Source: Flavobacteriales bacterium
GTDB lineage: Bacteria; Bacteroidota; Bacteroidia; Flavobacteriales_D; Crocinitomicaceae
Reading direction: 5' to 3'
Assembly: GCA_947470515.1 (NCBI GenBank)
Contig: CANITF010000024.1
Location: forward strand, 1-48,899
Length of the DNA stretch: 48,899 nucleotides
Part shown: in pieces, positions 1 through 9,400 of the stretch
How the letters are laid out: every line of letters begins with the position of its first letter
Numbering within the stretch: the stretch's first letter is position 1
Made by a program: the position numbers and the translations under genes
Notes under the pieces: model-generated
Databases searched by the model: none
What the model was told of the DNA's origin: nothing
What the model saw: the letters and a program-made list of their open reading frames with translations, nothing else

Positions 1-470
1 GAGTTTAGAACTGAAAGCGATGCCCTGCGGTGCACTGAGCTTGTCGAAGTGAGCTTTTGCCGAAGGGTTTATAGTTGGATTTTCTATGTGAACTATGTTC
101 CTATGCCTGTCCTGAGTTTATCGAAGGGTGTTTTGAATTTGAGCAATGAGTGTTGAGTTTATAACTGAAAGCGATGCCCTGCGGTGCACTGAGCTTGTCG
201 AAGTGAGCTTTTGCCGAAGGGTTTATAGTTTATAGTTGGATTTTCTATGTGAACTATGTTCCTATGCCTGTCCTGAGTTTATCGAAGGGTGTTTTAAATA
301 TGAGTGTTGAGTTTAGAACTGAAAGCGATGCCCTGCGGTGCACTGAGCTTGTCGAAGTGAGCTTTTGCCGAAGGGTTTATAGTTGGATTTTCTATGTGAA
401 CTATGTTCCTATGCCTGTCCTGAGTTTATCGAAGGGTGGTTTAAATTTGAGTGTTGAGAGATGAGTTTTG
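1..470. repeat. 154-bp tandem repeat, three units plus a truncated fourth
   Basis: Units begin at 1, 155 and 309, each opening with GAGTTT(A)..AACTG, and a truncated fourth begins at 463. Each full unit is 154 bp and contains CACTGAGCTTGTCGAAGTG and CCTGAGTTTATCGAAGG, short motifs that I recall from intergenic repeats in many unrelated bacteria. Unit 2 has an extra GTTTATA near 229 and lacks a TGAGNNN heptamer near its end; unit 3 reverses both changes. All length differences are therefore 7 nt, and 154 is 22 x 7. No credible gene lies here; the one open frame (249-464) is translated repeat. Confidence 0.9.
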
Positions 471-533
471 AACTAGCAACTAGCAACTAGCAACTATCAA
501 CTAGCAACTCGCAACTAGCAACTCGCAACTATC
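471..533. repeat. Heptamer tandem array (AACTAGC)9
   Basis: There are nine head-to-tail 7-mers of consensus AACTAGC (variants AACTATC and AACTCGC), 63 nt in all. The array ends at 533; the TAG stop of the minus-strand membrane protein occupies 534-536, so the array starts immediately after that stop in the gene's own direction. It continues in phase from TGAGNNN-type heptamers at about 449-470. Confidence 0.92.
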
Positions 534-908
534 CTAAAGTTCATCATCCAACAAATCACTTTTCTCAGAAGTGCTACCATCAATTTTCGGAGTATAAATA
601 AATGAAACCCCTACGATCGTCATTCCACCAATAATGATGTAAAAAGCATAGGACCAATGCATAATCATGGCTGCCAGTCCAATAAATACTATTAAACTAC
701 CTAACCAATAGAAAAAATTAAAGTTTGCATCATGCTTCCCAAAGCGAAAGGAAAGTAAATTTAAAAGAAGTGCACTTGCTCCAACAATTAAGAAAATTAT
801 TTTAGCAATGGATTTTGGGAAAATACCTATTCCAATATTTGTAAAGAGCACAATGGCCATTAAAAAGGAAACTCCGAAACAGATACCTGCAATGCGTTTT
901 AAAATCAT
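534..908 (-). CDS. Small four-helix membrane protein, GldL-like motif
   Basis: This 124-residue protein starts at ATG (908). Four hydrophobic segments are visible at about residues 8-27, 32-53, 64-84 and 87-107, followed by a short acidic, serine-rich tail ending LLDDEL. The stretch IMHWSYAFYIIIGG resembles the (K)IMHWPGA-type motif found in GldL and in many small Bacteroidota inner-membrane proteins, but GldL itself is longer and has a periplasmic domain that is absent here. The function is unknown. It stands alone, 137 nt downstream of the pcrB-like gene on the same strand. Its stop codon touches the heptamer array at 471-533. Confidence 0.75.
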   Translation of the reverse strand: MILKRIAGICFGVSFLMAIVLFTNIGIGIFPKSIAKIIFLIVGASALLLNLLSFRFGKHDANFNFFYWLGSLIVFIGLAAMIMHWSYAFYIIIGGMTIVGVSFIYTPKIDGSTSEKSDLLDDEL

Positions 909-1045
909 CTAGTAAATATATTAAAACCACTCGATGAAAGAAAAAAATAGCAAGATTTATTGAGTATGAATTTCTTTATTGAATTGATTTCTGTTTTCAT
1001 GGCAATTGAAGCAAAGGATCTGCCTTATAATAAGGTGTAAATTTC

Positions 1046-1786
1046 CTATTGTGTTTTCAGTAAATTGCCTTTTTTATAAGTATGAATGTCTAACAAGAAA
1101 TCACTGTCTTCTTCCAATTTATTTCCAATTACAACTATTGACGCCCCAGCAGTATGGCAATTTTGAATTTGCTCAATGGTTTTAATTCCGCCACCAATGA
1201 TTATTGGAAGTTCCAATTCCTTGATGCTAGATATAATTTCAACAGGAACAGAATATTTTGCACCACTTCCTGCATCCAAATAAAGAACTTTTTTGCCTTG
1301 TAATTTCCCTGCAATTGCAGTATTCTTGACAATTGAGATTTTATCTCTAGGAATTGGTGTCGTTTGACTTACATACGCCACAGAAGACTGCGTTCCACCA
1401 TCAATTAATAAATAAGCTGTTGGAATTATTTCTAAATCCATTTGTATCAATTCAGCTGCTGATTCAATATGATGTCCTATTAAATAATCTGGATTTCTAC
1501 CAGAAAGCAAACTTAAATACAACAAACCATCTGCTTTGGGAGAAATTTGGTTCGCTGAGCCAGGAAATATAATAAGTGGAATGGAAGAATGCTCTTTTAT
1601 AAAATCAACGGTAATACTGAATTGAGCTCTTGTCACAGTGCTTCCTCCAATAAAAATGTAATCAATTCCAGCGAATGCAGCTTTTTTTAAAAGTTCCAAC
1701 AAAAAAGGGCCATTATCCGATTTTTCAGGATCAATCAATACAGCAATTGAATTTGATTTGGAAGATAGAGTGTTTAAAATAGTCAT
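1046..1786 (-). CDS. pcrB: Geranylgeranylglyceryl/heptaprenylglyceryl phosphate synthase
   Basis: The 246-residue TIM-barrel prenyltransferase joins a polyprenyl diphosphate to sn-glycerol-1-phosphate in the cytosol. Family motifs visible in order are LIDPEK (about 18-23), FPGSANQIS, YLLIDGGTQSSV, YLDAGSGA, IGGGIKT and VIGNKLE near the C-terminus; these line the phosphate and glycerol-phosphate pocket in the GGGPS/PcrB family. The length fits the family. Bacteroidota carry such enzymes, related to the archaeal lipid enzyme, though their physiological product is not well settled. The ATG (1784-1786) overlaps the stop of the upstream phosphopantetheinyl transferase by 4 nt, so the two are probably translationally coupled. 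The pcrB symbol is by family; chain-length specificity cannot be read here. Confidence 0.9.
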   Translation of the reverse strand: MTILNTLSSKSNSIAVLIDPEKSDNGPFLLELLKKAAFAGIDYIFIGGSTVTRAQFSITVDFIKEHSSIPLIIFPGSANQISPKADGLLYLSLLSGRNPDYLIGHHIESAAELIQMDLEIIPTAYLLIDGGTQSSVAYVSQTTPIPRDKISIVKNTAIAGKLQGKKVLYLDAGSGAKYSVPVEIISSIKELELPIIIGGGIKTIEQIQNCHTAGASIVVIGNKLEEDSDFLLDIHTYKKGNLLKTQ

Positions 1787-2412
1787 GGTTCTATTTTACA
1801 TGAATCACTGCTGACACAAATAATTAAGTCATTTCGAACAAATGTAGTTAATTCAACTTTAATTTTTTCATCTGGATTAATTATTGTCCCAGACCAGTGA
1901 TTTGGAGCAACTTTTTCGATCAATAAATCAGTCTTGAATATAATTTTTTTTCTTCCAGCTAATTTATAAAGTACTTCCTTTAACGACCAAGCTGTTGTCA
2001 TTTCATCTTCAGATTCCACATCCAGCTCCTCAATTTCATTTTTAGAAAGAAATTTTGGAAATAGTTTTTTCGCCTTGTTGCGCTTTGGTTCTAAATCTAA
2101 TCCTATTTTAAAATCTTTACAAAGTGCAATGCCAACTACTCCAGGAGCATGACTTATGGAAATGAAACCTTCGTTCTCTATATAAGGTGCACCATGTTCG
2201 TCATAATGAATGTGCTCAAAACCAAATAAGCGATGGCGAAGAATTCGTGTTGCAACAAATTCACATTGTCGATTGATATTATTAAAAGAAAAATAACGTT
2301 CCCTTTCTTGATCAGTTAAATTGTCTAAATAATCGGAAGGAATAAATGCTTTGTAATGCATTAAATGTACTTCAATTTTTTTTAAATGTATGTTTTCTTG
2401 GATAAACGGCAC
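1783..2412 (-). CDS. 4'-phosphopantetheinyl transferase superfamily protein
   Basis: This 209-residue Sfp/AcpT-type enzyme transfers phosphopantetheine from CoA to a carrier-protein serine. The diagnostic magnesium/CoA motifs are present: IGLDLE around residues 103-108 and WSLKEVLYK (WxxKE) around 142-150, with SISHAPG upstream. The start is GTG at 2412, giving MPFIQEN, which matches the MP-start common to Bacteroidota homologues; an ATG at 2361 would remove 17 residues and is less likely. The 3' end overlaps the GGGP synthase start by 4 nt. The divergent 232-nt gap up to 2645 carries the control region of the TonB-receptor cassette. Confidence 0.88.
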   Translation of the reverse strand: MPFIQENIHLKKIEVHLMHYKAFIPSDYLDNLTDQERERYFSFNNINRQCEFVATRILRHRLFGFEHIHYDEHGAPYIENEGFISISHAPGVVGIALCKDFKIGLDLEPKRNKAKKLFPKFLSKNEIEELDVESEDEMTTAWSLKEVLYKLAGRKKIIFKTDLLIEKVAPNHWSGTIINPDEKIKVELTTFVRNDLIICVSSDSCKIEP

Positions 2413-2541
2413 TACTTAGAATTTTTACAAAAAAACGAAATTTTATTAACATTGGTTAGACTTGTATAAAAAGATTGAAAATGAGACAAAAACTATTATT
2501 TTAAAAGTGAAATACATCTAATTTTGTTAATGAAAGTTAAT

Positions 2542-2571
2542 CTAATGTTATTTAATTTTATTTAACATTAG
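2542..2571. promoter_or_regulatory. Inverted repeat, candidate operator for the TonB-receptor cassette
   Basis: CTAATGTTA (2542-2550) and TAACATTAG (2563-2571) are perfect 9-nt inverted arms around a 12-nt AT spacer. It sits just upstream of a weak promoter-like pair, TTG (2576-2578) and TATATTTA (2593-2600), about 45 nt before the ATG at 2645; the 14-nt spacing is short of the Bacteroidota optimum. There is no T-run after it, so an operator is more likely than a terminator. This is inferred from sequence only. Confidence 0.4.
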
Positions 2572-2644
2572 TGTATTGAAAATGTTTTTTTCTATATTTA
2601 CCAGCTTTCTTGCAACAAAATAGTTTGAAATTTAAACTGTACTT

Positions 2645-5600
2645 ATGTTACGAAAACTTAACTTGTTATTAATAGGTGTCTTATTCACAGTCACTTATGG
2701 TTTTTCCCAAACGGGAATGGGTTCTATAAAAGGGACAATTAAAGATGGAGACACGAAACAACCAATAGCTTTTGCTAAAGTAGTGTTGTTTCAAGGTGGA
2801 AGCGTTAGAGGTGGTTCTACTTCGGATTTTGATGGTAAATTTCAAATTAATTCAATTAATGCTGGGGTTTATGATATCGAAGTAAGAAATGAATCTGAAG
2901 GATATCAGCCGACTTCTCTTACAGGTGTAATTGTATCTTCTGATAACATCACATTCTTAGATAATTTAACTATTGCCAAAGCAAAAGAAGCAAAGGAAAT
3001 TCAAGAAGTTAAGATTGTAGCTTACCGCGTACCTTTAATTGATAAAGATGGTGGTGCTTCAGGAGCGACAATCACACGAGAAGATATCGCTCGTTTACCA
3101 GTTCGTTCTGCTGCTGGTGTGGCGTCAACAGTGGGTGGAGTTAATTCGAATGAAGGTTCGGGTGAGATTTCTGTGCGTGGTTCTCGTTCTGATGGTACGT
3201 ACTTTTATATTGATGGAATCAAAGTACGTGGTTCTGCGAATCTTCCAAAATCTTCAATTGAAGAGGTTACTGTAATTACAGGAGGTATTCCAGCAAACTA
3301 CGGTGATGCGACAGGTGGTATTATCTCTGTTACAACAAGGGGTCCATCTGCAAAATATTTCGGATCAATCGAAGGTGTTTCTTCAGGATTATATTTTAAA
3401 GGTAACGATCCAGATGGGTATGATGGTAAAGTATTCGGTTTAGATAAATTCGGATATAACCTTGTTGAAGGAATGTTCTCAGGTCCTTTGTGGATGCAAA
3501 AAGATTCACTAGGAAATAAAGTTAAGCCACGTTTGGGTTTCTTGATTTCTGCCAATTTAACGGATCAATTAGATAGTCGTCCATTAAAAGGTGGTAGCTA
3601 TAGAATTAAAAAAGATGTTCGCGATTCATTATTAGCAAACCCTTTACGTCCAACTTCAACTGGTCAAGGTACTTATAGTAATGCACAATTTTTAAGAAAA
3701 TCAGACTTTGAAAATACTCCTTGGAGAATGAATGCTCGAAGCACAGTAATTTCAGCTCAAGGAAAAATTGATGTTAATACGGGTCCAACGGTCAATTTAA
3801 CATTTGGTGGTTCTATGAACTACAGCAATAGCAATAATTATTCGTACACGAATTCACTTTTGAATTTTGGTAACACTGGGGTTTCTAAATCATTAGACTG
3901 GAGAGTATTTGGTCGTTTAACGCAACGTTTCATAAATGATACTGAAGGAAGTGCTTCAAAATTAAAATCATTTGTGTATTCATTAATGGTGGATTTCACA
4001 AAAACAAAAGATGATACGTACGACCCAAACCATAAGTACAATATTTTTAATTATGGACATGTAGGTACATTTACAACATCAAGAACTCCAAGTTATGAAT
4101 TTGATAAGGATAAATTGATGTATATTCATAATGGGTTCCGTGATAATGAAGTGTCTTTTTCTCCGTCAGAGACAAATGCTCAGTTAGCCGCAATTACTAC
4201 TCAATATTATGATATTTATGCTGATTCACCTGATGGAAATTATAATAATCTTTTCCAAATTCAACAAGGTAATGCACTTAGAAATGGTGATGTACCTGGA
4301 AGTGTTTATGGTATTTGGAGTAATATTGGATCACCTTACAACTATTTTGGGAAAACTGAAACAGACCAATTGCGTGGAACAGGTTCTTTTGCAGTAAATG
4401 TTGGAGATCATTCAATTTCTTTTGGATTTGAATTAGAGCAACGTTGGGATAGAGGTTGGACAGCTGGAGCGAATGGTCCTACTGGTATTTGGGGTATTGC
4501 ACGTCAATTAACAAACTTCCATATTAGAGAATTAGACATGAATAGCGGTGTGATTTCTGATTCTGGTTCTTTCAAGGCAATTACATATAACCGTTTAAAT
4601 ACCGGTAACGCTTATAATGAAACAACAAATAATATAGATTACAACCAAGATGGTGTTATAGGAAGCTATGGTGGTCAAGAAAATAGTGATCAACAGTCAT
4701 TCTTTGATTACAATTTAAGAAACTATTTATATGATAACGGAATGATATCTAATGGTGGTGCAGGATCAGAATATATTGATATTGACCAATATGACCCAAG
4801 TATCTACAAATTTGATATGTTCTCTCCAGACGAATTATTGAACAGTGGAAATTCATTTGTTTCTTATTGGGGTTATGACCATACTGGTAAAAAAGTATCA
4901 GGTCAAACAGATATCAATAAGTATTTTAATGAGTTTGACAAAAACGGAAATTACAAAAGATTTGTTGGAGCATTTCAACCTACTTATATTTCAGGATATA
5001 TTATGGATAAATTTGCTTTCAATGACTTAGTCTTCAACGTTGGTGTGCGTGTCGATGTATTCGATGCAAATCAACCAGTATTGAAGGATCCATATTTATT
5101 TTACAATGCAAACACTGTTGCTGAAGCAAAAGAGTTACTTGCCAATGATGCAACACAATATGCGTGGGTTAAAATTCCTGAGGCAATGGGAGATGATTAT
5201 ACTGTTTATGTAAATGATGTAAATAATCCTTCTGCAATTAATGGTTTCCGTGTAGGTAACAACTGGTATGATGCTAACGGAATTCAAGTTGAAAATCCAA
5301 AAGTCATTGAAGGAGCAACAGGAATTCAACCATGGTTGTTAGATCCGTCGCAAGAAACGCCAAATGAAACAGCTTTTGAAGATTTTAAAGCGGCAGTTAA
5401 TGTTATGCCTCGTATCGCATTCTCATTCCCTATTTCTGATGAAGCATCTTTCTTTGCGCATTATGACATCTTAACAAAACGTCCTACTTCTGGTGCTCGT
5501 TTTGATCCATTCCAATATCAGTTTTTGACAAATAACACAAAAAACAATTCTAATTTGAAGCCTGAAACAACGGTTGATTATGAAATTGGTTTCCAACAAG

Positions 5601-6448
5601 TGTTGTCTAAAACATCTTCTTTGAAAATTTCAGCATTCTATAGAGAACAAAGAAATAATGTTCAATTAATCAATGTTTTTGATGCTTATCCTCAAACATA
5701 CAGCACGTTCGGTAACCGTGATTTCGGTACAGTAAAAGGTATGACTATATCGTATGACATGAGAAGAACAGGTAATTTGAGAATGACTGCTAACTACACA
5801 TTGCAGTTTGCTGATGGTACTGGATCTGACGCTACATCTGCATCAAGTTTAGTAAATGCTGGATTACCTAATTTGCGTTATTCTGCTCCTTATAATTATG
5901 ACCAACGTCACGCATTTGCAATCACAATGGATTACCGTTATGGTGAAGGTGCTAACTACAACGGACCAGTAATTAAAGATTTCAATTTACTTGAAAACAC
6001 TGGATTAAATATCGTTTCTAATATTTATTCAGGCTCACCATACTCATCTCAAACGTTTATCACAGATGCAGGTATTGGAAATATGGCAGCAGGACAAAAC
6101 GGAACAATAAATGGATCTCGTTTACCATGGTCTTACAGATTGGATTTGCAATTAGATAGAACATTTAATTTGGAGTTCGGTAAAGATGATGCGAAGAAGA
6201 AAACAACATTCTTGAACGTATATATCCGTGTTACAAACATGTTGAATCAATCAAATTTATTGAGTGTTTATAGAGCAACTGGTAACTGGAACGATGATGG
6301 TTATTTAGCTGCTGCAGCAAATCAAACATCAATTCAAAATCAATTAGATGAGCAATCATTTAGAGATTATTACACAATGAAAATTCAAAATGCTTTTAAT
6401 ATTAGTTCACCAAGAACTATTCGTTTGGGTATTAAATTTGATTTTTAA
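2645..6448 (+). CDS. TonB-dependent receptor with carboxypeptidase-regulatory-like N-domain
   Basis: A 1267-residue outer-membrane receptor. A signal peptide (residues 1-21, ending YGFSQ) is followed by a carboxypeptidase-regulatory-like beta-sandwich (about 27-115: GTIKDGDTKQPIAFAKVVL, DFDGKFQI), a possible TonB box (EVKIVAY, 121-127), and the plug domain (about 135-235: ISVRGSRSDGT, YIDGIKV, GGIPANYGDATGGIISV). The rest is a beta-barrel with extended loops, ending in the aromatic-rich RLGIKFDF expected of a barrel terminus. The substrate is unknown. There is no SusD neighbour; instead the next two genes encode a very large secreted protein and a PorV/PorQ paralogue, only 19 nt and 21 nt apart, so the three look like one transcript. 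This suggests a surface complex rather than a standard glycan-uptake SusCD pair. Confidence 0.93.
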   Translation: MLRKLNLLLIGVLFTVTYGFSQTGMGSIKGTIKDGDTKQPIAFAKVVLFQGGSVRGGSTSDFDGKFQINSINAGVYDIEVRNESEGYQPTSLTGVIVSSDNITFLDNLTIAKAKEAKEIQEVKIVAYRVPLIDKDGGASGATITREDIARLPVRSAAGVASTVGGVNSNEGSGEISVRGSRSDGTYFYIDGIKVRGSANLPKSSIEEVTVITGGIPANYGDATGGIISVTTRGPSAKYFGSIEGVSSGLYFKGNDPDGYDGKVFGLDKFGYNLVEGMFSGPLWMQKDSLGNKVKPRLGFLISANLTDQLDSRPLKGGSYRIKKDVRDSLLANPLRPTSTGQGTYSNAQFLRKSDFENTPWRMNARSTVISAQGKIDVNTGPTVNLTFGGSMNYSNSNNYSYTNSLLNFGNTGVSKSLDWRVFGRLTQRFINDTEGSASKLKSFVYSLMVDFTKTKDDTYDPNHKYNIFNYGHVGTFTTSRTPSYEFDKDKLMYIHNGFRDNEVSFSPSETNAQLAAITTQYYDIYADSPDGNYNNLFQIQQGNALRNGDVPGSVYGIWSNIGSPYNYFGKTETDQLRGTGSFAVNVGDHSISFGFELEQRWDRGWTAGANGPTGIWGIARQLTNFHIRELDMNSGVISDSGSFKAITYNRLNTGNAYNETTNNIDYNQDGVIGSYGGQENSDQQSFFDYNLRNYLYDNGMISNGGAGSEYIDIDQYDPSIYKFDMFSPDELLNSGNSFVSYWGYDHTGKKVSGQTDINKYFNEFDKNGNYKRFVGAFQPTYISGYIMDKFAFNDLVFNVGVRVDVFDANQPVLKDPYLFYNANTVAEAKELLANDATQYAWVKIPEAMGDDYTVYVNDVNNPSAINGFRVGNNWYDANGIQVENPKVIEGATGIQPWLLDPSQETPNETAFEDFKAAVNVMPRIAFSFPISDEASFFAHYDILTKRPTSGARFDPFQYQFLTNNTKNNSNLKPETTVDYEIGFQQVLSKTSSLKISAFYREQRNNVQLINVFDAYPQTYSTFGNRDFGTVKGMTISYDMRRTGNLRMTANYTLQFADGTGSDATSASSLVNAGLPNLRYSAPYNYDQRHAFAITMDYRYGEGANYNGPVIKDFNLLENTGLNIVSNIYSGSPYSSQTFITDAGIGNMAAGQNGTINGSRLPWSYRLDLQLDRTFNLEFGKDDAKKKTTFLNVYIRVTNMLNQSNLLSVYRATGNWNDDGYLAAAANQTSIQNQLDEQSFRDYYTMKIQNAFNISSPRTIRLGIKFDF

Positions 6449-6467
6449 TTCATAATAGAAAACAATT

Positions 6468-9400
6468 ATGGCAAAGCAACTAATAACAGTTATTCTAGGA
6501 GTATCAATTTTTTGGTCTAATAGTGCACTTTCGTATCTAGGACCAAACGATAAGCCAGGAAAAGTTAGTACGCAAGTATTGAAGGGTGCAAATTGTGCAC
6601 CATCAGCAGCGAAACTAATTATGCAATTCAATGATGTTAAAGCATTGATCGAAACGGGAGGAAGTATGTTCCAAAACAGAGCGGCAGCTGTGGCTTCTTA
6701 CGAAGTTCCTAAAGGAAGTGGATTAAATGCCATCTTCGCAGGTGCACTTTGGATGGGTGGTACAGATGTAAATGGACAGTTGAAATTGGCAGCTCTACGT
6801 TATCGTGAAGGAAATGATTTTTGGCCTGGTCCGTTAACCGTGACACCAAATAGTGGAACTTATAATCCATTGTATCCAGTAGGGGATGATGTAGTTCGTG
6901 ATTTTGGTGAGGCAAATATTGACCCTGATCAGTGTATAGCGTATGATCAATTTTATACAATTCGAAAAGCGGAAATAGTACGTTATAGTATTTGGTGGGA
7001 ATGTACTAATGGTTTAACGACTGATGGTTGTGATGATATTACAGAACCAACTGCTGATGAATTAAATCGTATTTATGGGTGGCCAGCTCATGGAGATGTT
7101 TCTAGAGGACAAGATTATTTCTTAGCTCCTTATTATGATAGAAACGCTGACGGTGTTTACAATCCACAACTTGACGGAGATTATCCTTGGTATGATGATA
7201 TCATGGGTAGAGACGATATCGAATGTGGTGTTGATAGAAGAATTTCTTTATTCGGAGATGAGACGCATTGGTGGGTTTTCAATGATAAAGGGAATATTCA
7301 CACGGAAACTCAAGGTGATCCAATTGGAATGGAAATTCGTGCTCAAGCATTCTCTTTTGCAACAAGTGATGAAGTAAATAGAATGACTTTCTATAACTAT
7401 GAATTGATCAATAGAGGAACACAAACATTGTATGATACATATTTTGCACAATACTTAGATGCAGACGTTGGAAATTATAATGATGATTATGCTGGTTGTG
7501 ATGTATCGAGAGGTTTAGGATACATGTACAATGGCGATTTAGTGGATGAAACAAATGGTGGTAAACCAGGTTATGGAGAAAATCCGCCTGCAATAGGTTG
7601 TGATTTCTTTGAAGGTCCATATCAAGATGCAGATAATATTGATAATGTTGGTCCTTATTTTAATGAGGTTACGCAACTTAATGTGGTTCCTTCAGTAATA
7701 GAAGCAATTGCAGGTAAAGGAATTGTATACAAGGGTGTAGGTATTGGATATTCAGATGGTCTTGTGGATAATGAACGTTTTGGTATGAGACGTTTTACAT
7801 ATTATAATTCTACAGGTGGTGCAGCACATAGTGATCCAACAACGGCTGCAGCTTATTATAATTACATGAACGGAGAATGGGCAAACGGTTCTGAAATGTT
7901 CTACGGAGGAATGGGATATGATGGCTCAAGTGGTGTACAAACTGTACCTACAGATTACATGTTCCCAAGTGATTCAGATCCATTGAATTGGGCGACAGGT
8001 GGTGTTGATATGACTGGTCTTTTTCCAAATGGATGGGATGAATCAACAAATAATAATGCTGCTGGAGATAGAAGATTCGTTCAATCTGCTGGACCATTTA
8101 TTTTGAAGCCTGGTGCTGTAAATAATATTACTGTTGGTATTGTTTTCGGTAGAGGTTCAGATGGTGATTTATTTTCTTCAGTAGAAGCGATGAAAAGAGC
8201 AGATACGAAGGCGCAAGCGCTGTTTGATGCATGTTTTAAAATTTTAGATCCTCCCTCAGCTCCTAAATTAACAATCCAAGAATTAAACAACGAATTGATT
8301 CTTATGATTGAAAATCCTTATGGAAATAATTATAAGGAACAATATGCTGAAGAGGATGAAATCAATATTACTGATCCTACGCTTGATAGATTTTTTAGAT
8401 TTGAAGGATATCAGATTTATCAATTAGCTAGTGATGAAGGCTCAGTAGCTGATATTACAGATCCAAATTTAGCACGTTTAGTAGCACAATGTGATATTAA
8501 AAATGACATAAGCCGAATCGTAAATTTTGAATTTGATGAAGCTTTAGGATTTGCTGTACCTGTTGAGAAAGTAGATGGTGAAAATAAAGGATTGAGACAT
8601 TCTTTTCAAATAAAAGAAGATGCTTTTGCTCAAGGGGTTAGAACGTTAGTCAATCATAAAACCTATTACTTTGTAGCTGTAGCATACGCATTTAACGAGT
8701 TTAAGAAATATATACCTACTGATCCATTGAACCTAGATGGACAAAAATTACCGTATATTTCATCTCGTTTGAGTTATGATGGAACCGCAGTAAAATCTGT
8801 TTCGGCAATTCCACATAATCCTTCTCCTGAATTTGCAGGTACAAACCAACGTATCGGATACGGTTCATCTCCTCGAATCACACGATTGGATGGTCATGGG
8901 AATGGAAATAGATCTTTGGAGTTCACAAGTGCTACACTGAGTAACATCTTGAACAATGGATATATGGAAAATCCAGAATATGAATATGGTGGTGGACCAA
9001 TTAATGTTAAAGTTGTGGACCCTTTGAATTTAGTTGATGGTTATTTTGAATGCAAATTCAGAAATTATATTCCTTCAAATTGGAATGCTGCGGATACAGC
9101 TAGTTGGGTAATTTACCGTTATTCAGCTAAAAATGGTGAACTCTTAGATTCTGTTTATTCAGAAACAACAATAAAAATGGACAATGAACAAATTATTCCT
9201 CGATGGGGTGTATCAGTTCAGATTAATCAAGAGAAATATTTGGGTTCTGGAAGTCAATACGAACGCACTACATCCATTATAGATGCATCAGTTGAATTTG
9301 TAGATTCATCAAAACGTTGGTTAAGTTTCGTGCCTGACAATGACGCTTTTTACCCTACAAACTGGGTGCGTTCAGGAGATTATACACCTGGAACAGATCC

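Noticed and set aside
249-464. Plus-strand open frame of 71 codons in the left-edge repeats
   Set aside because: It is translated tandem repeat: the same peptide motifs occur twice because the DNA unit does.
471-533. CRISPR-like array
   Set aside because: Units are 7 nt with no spacers; the same applies to 28467-28529 and 40147-40195.
1022-1034. CCTTATAATAAGG as pcrB terminator
   Set aside because: The stem is only 6 bp, AT-rich and has no T-run on the minus strand.
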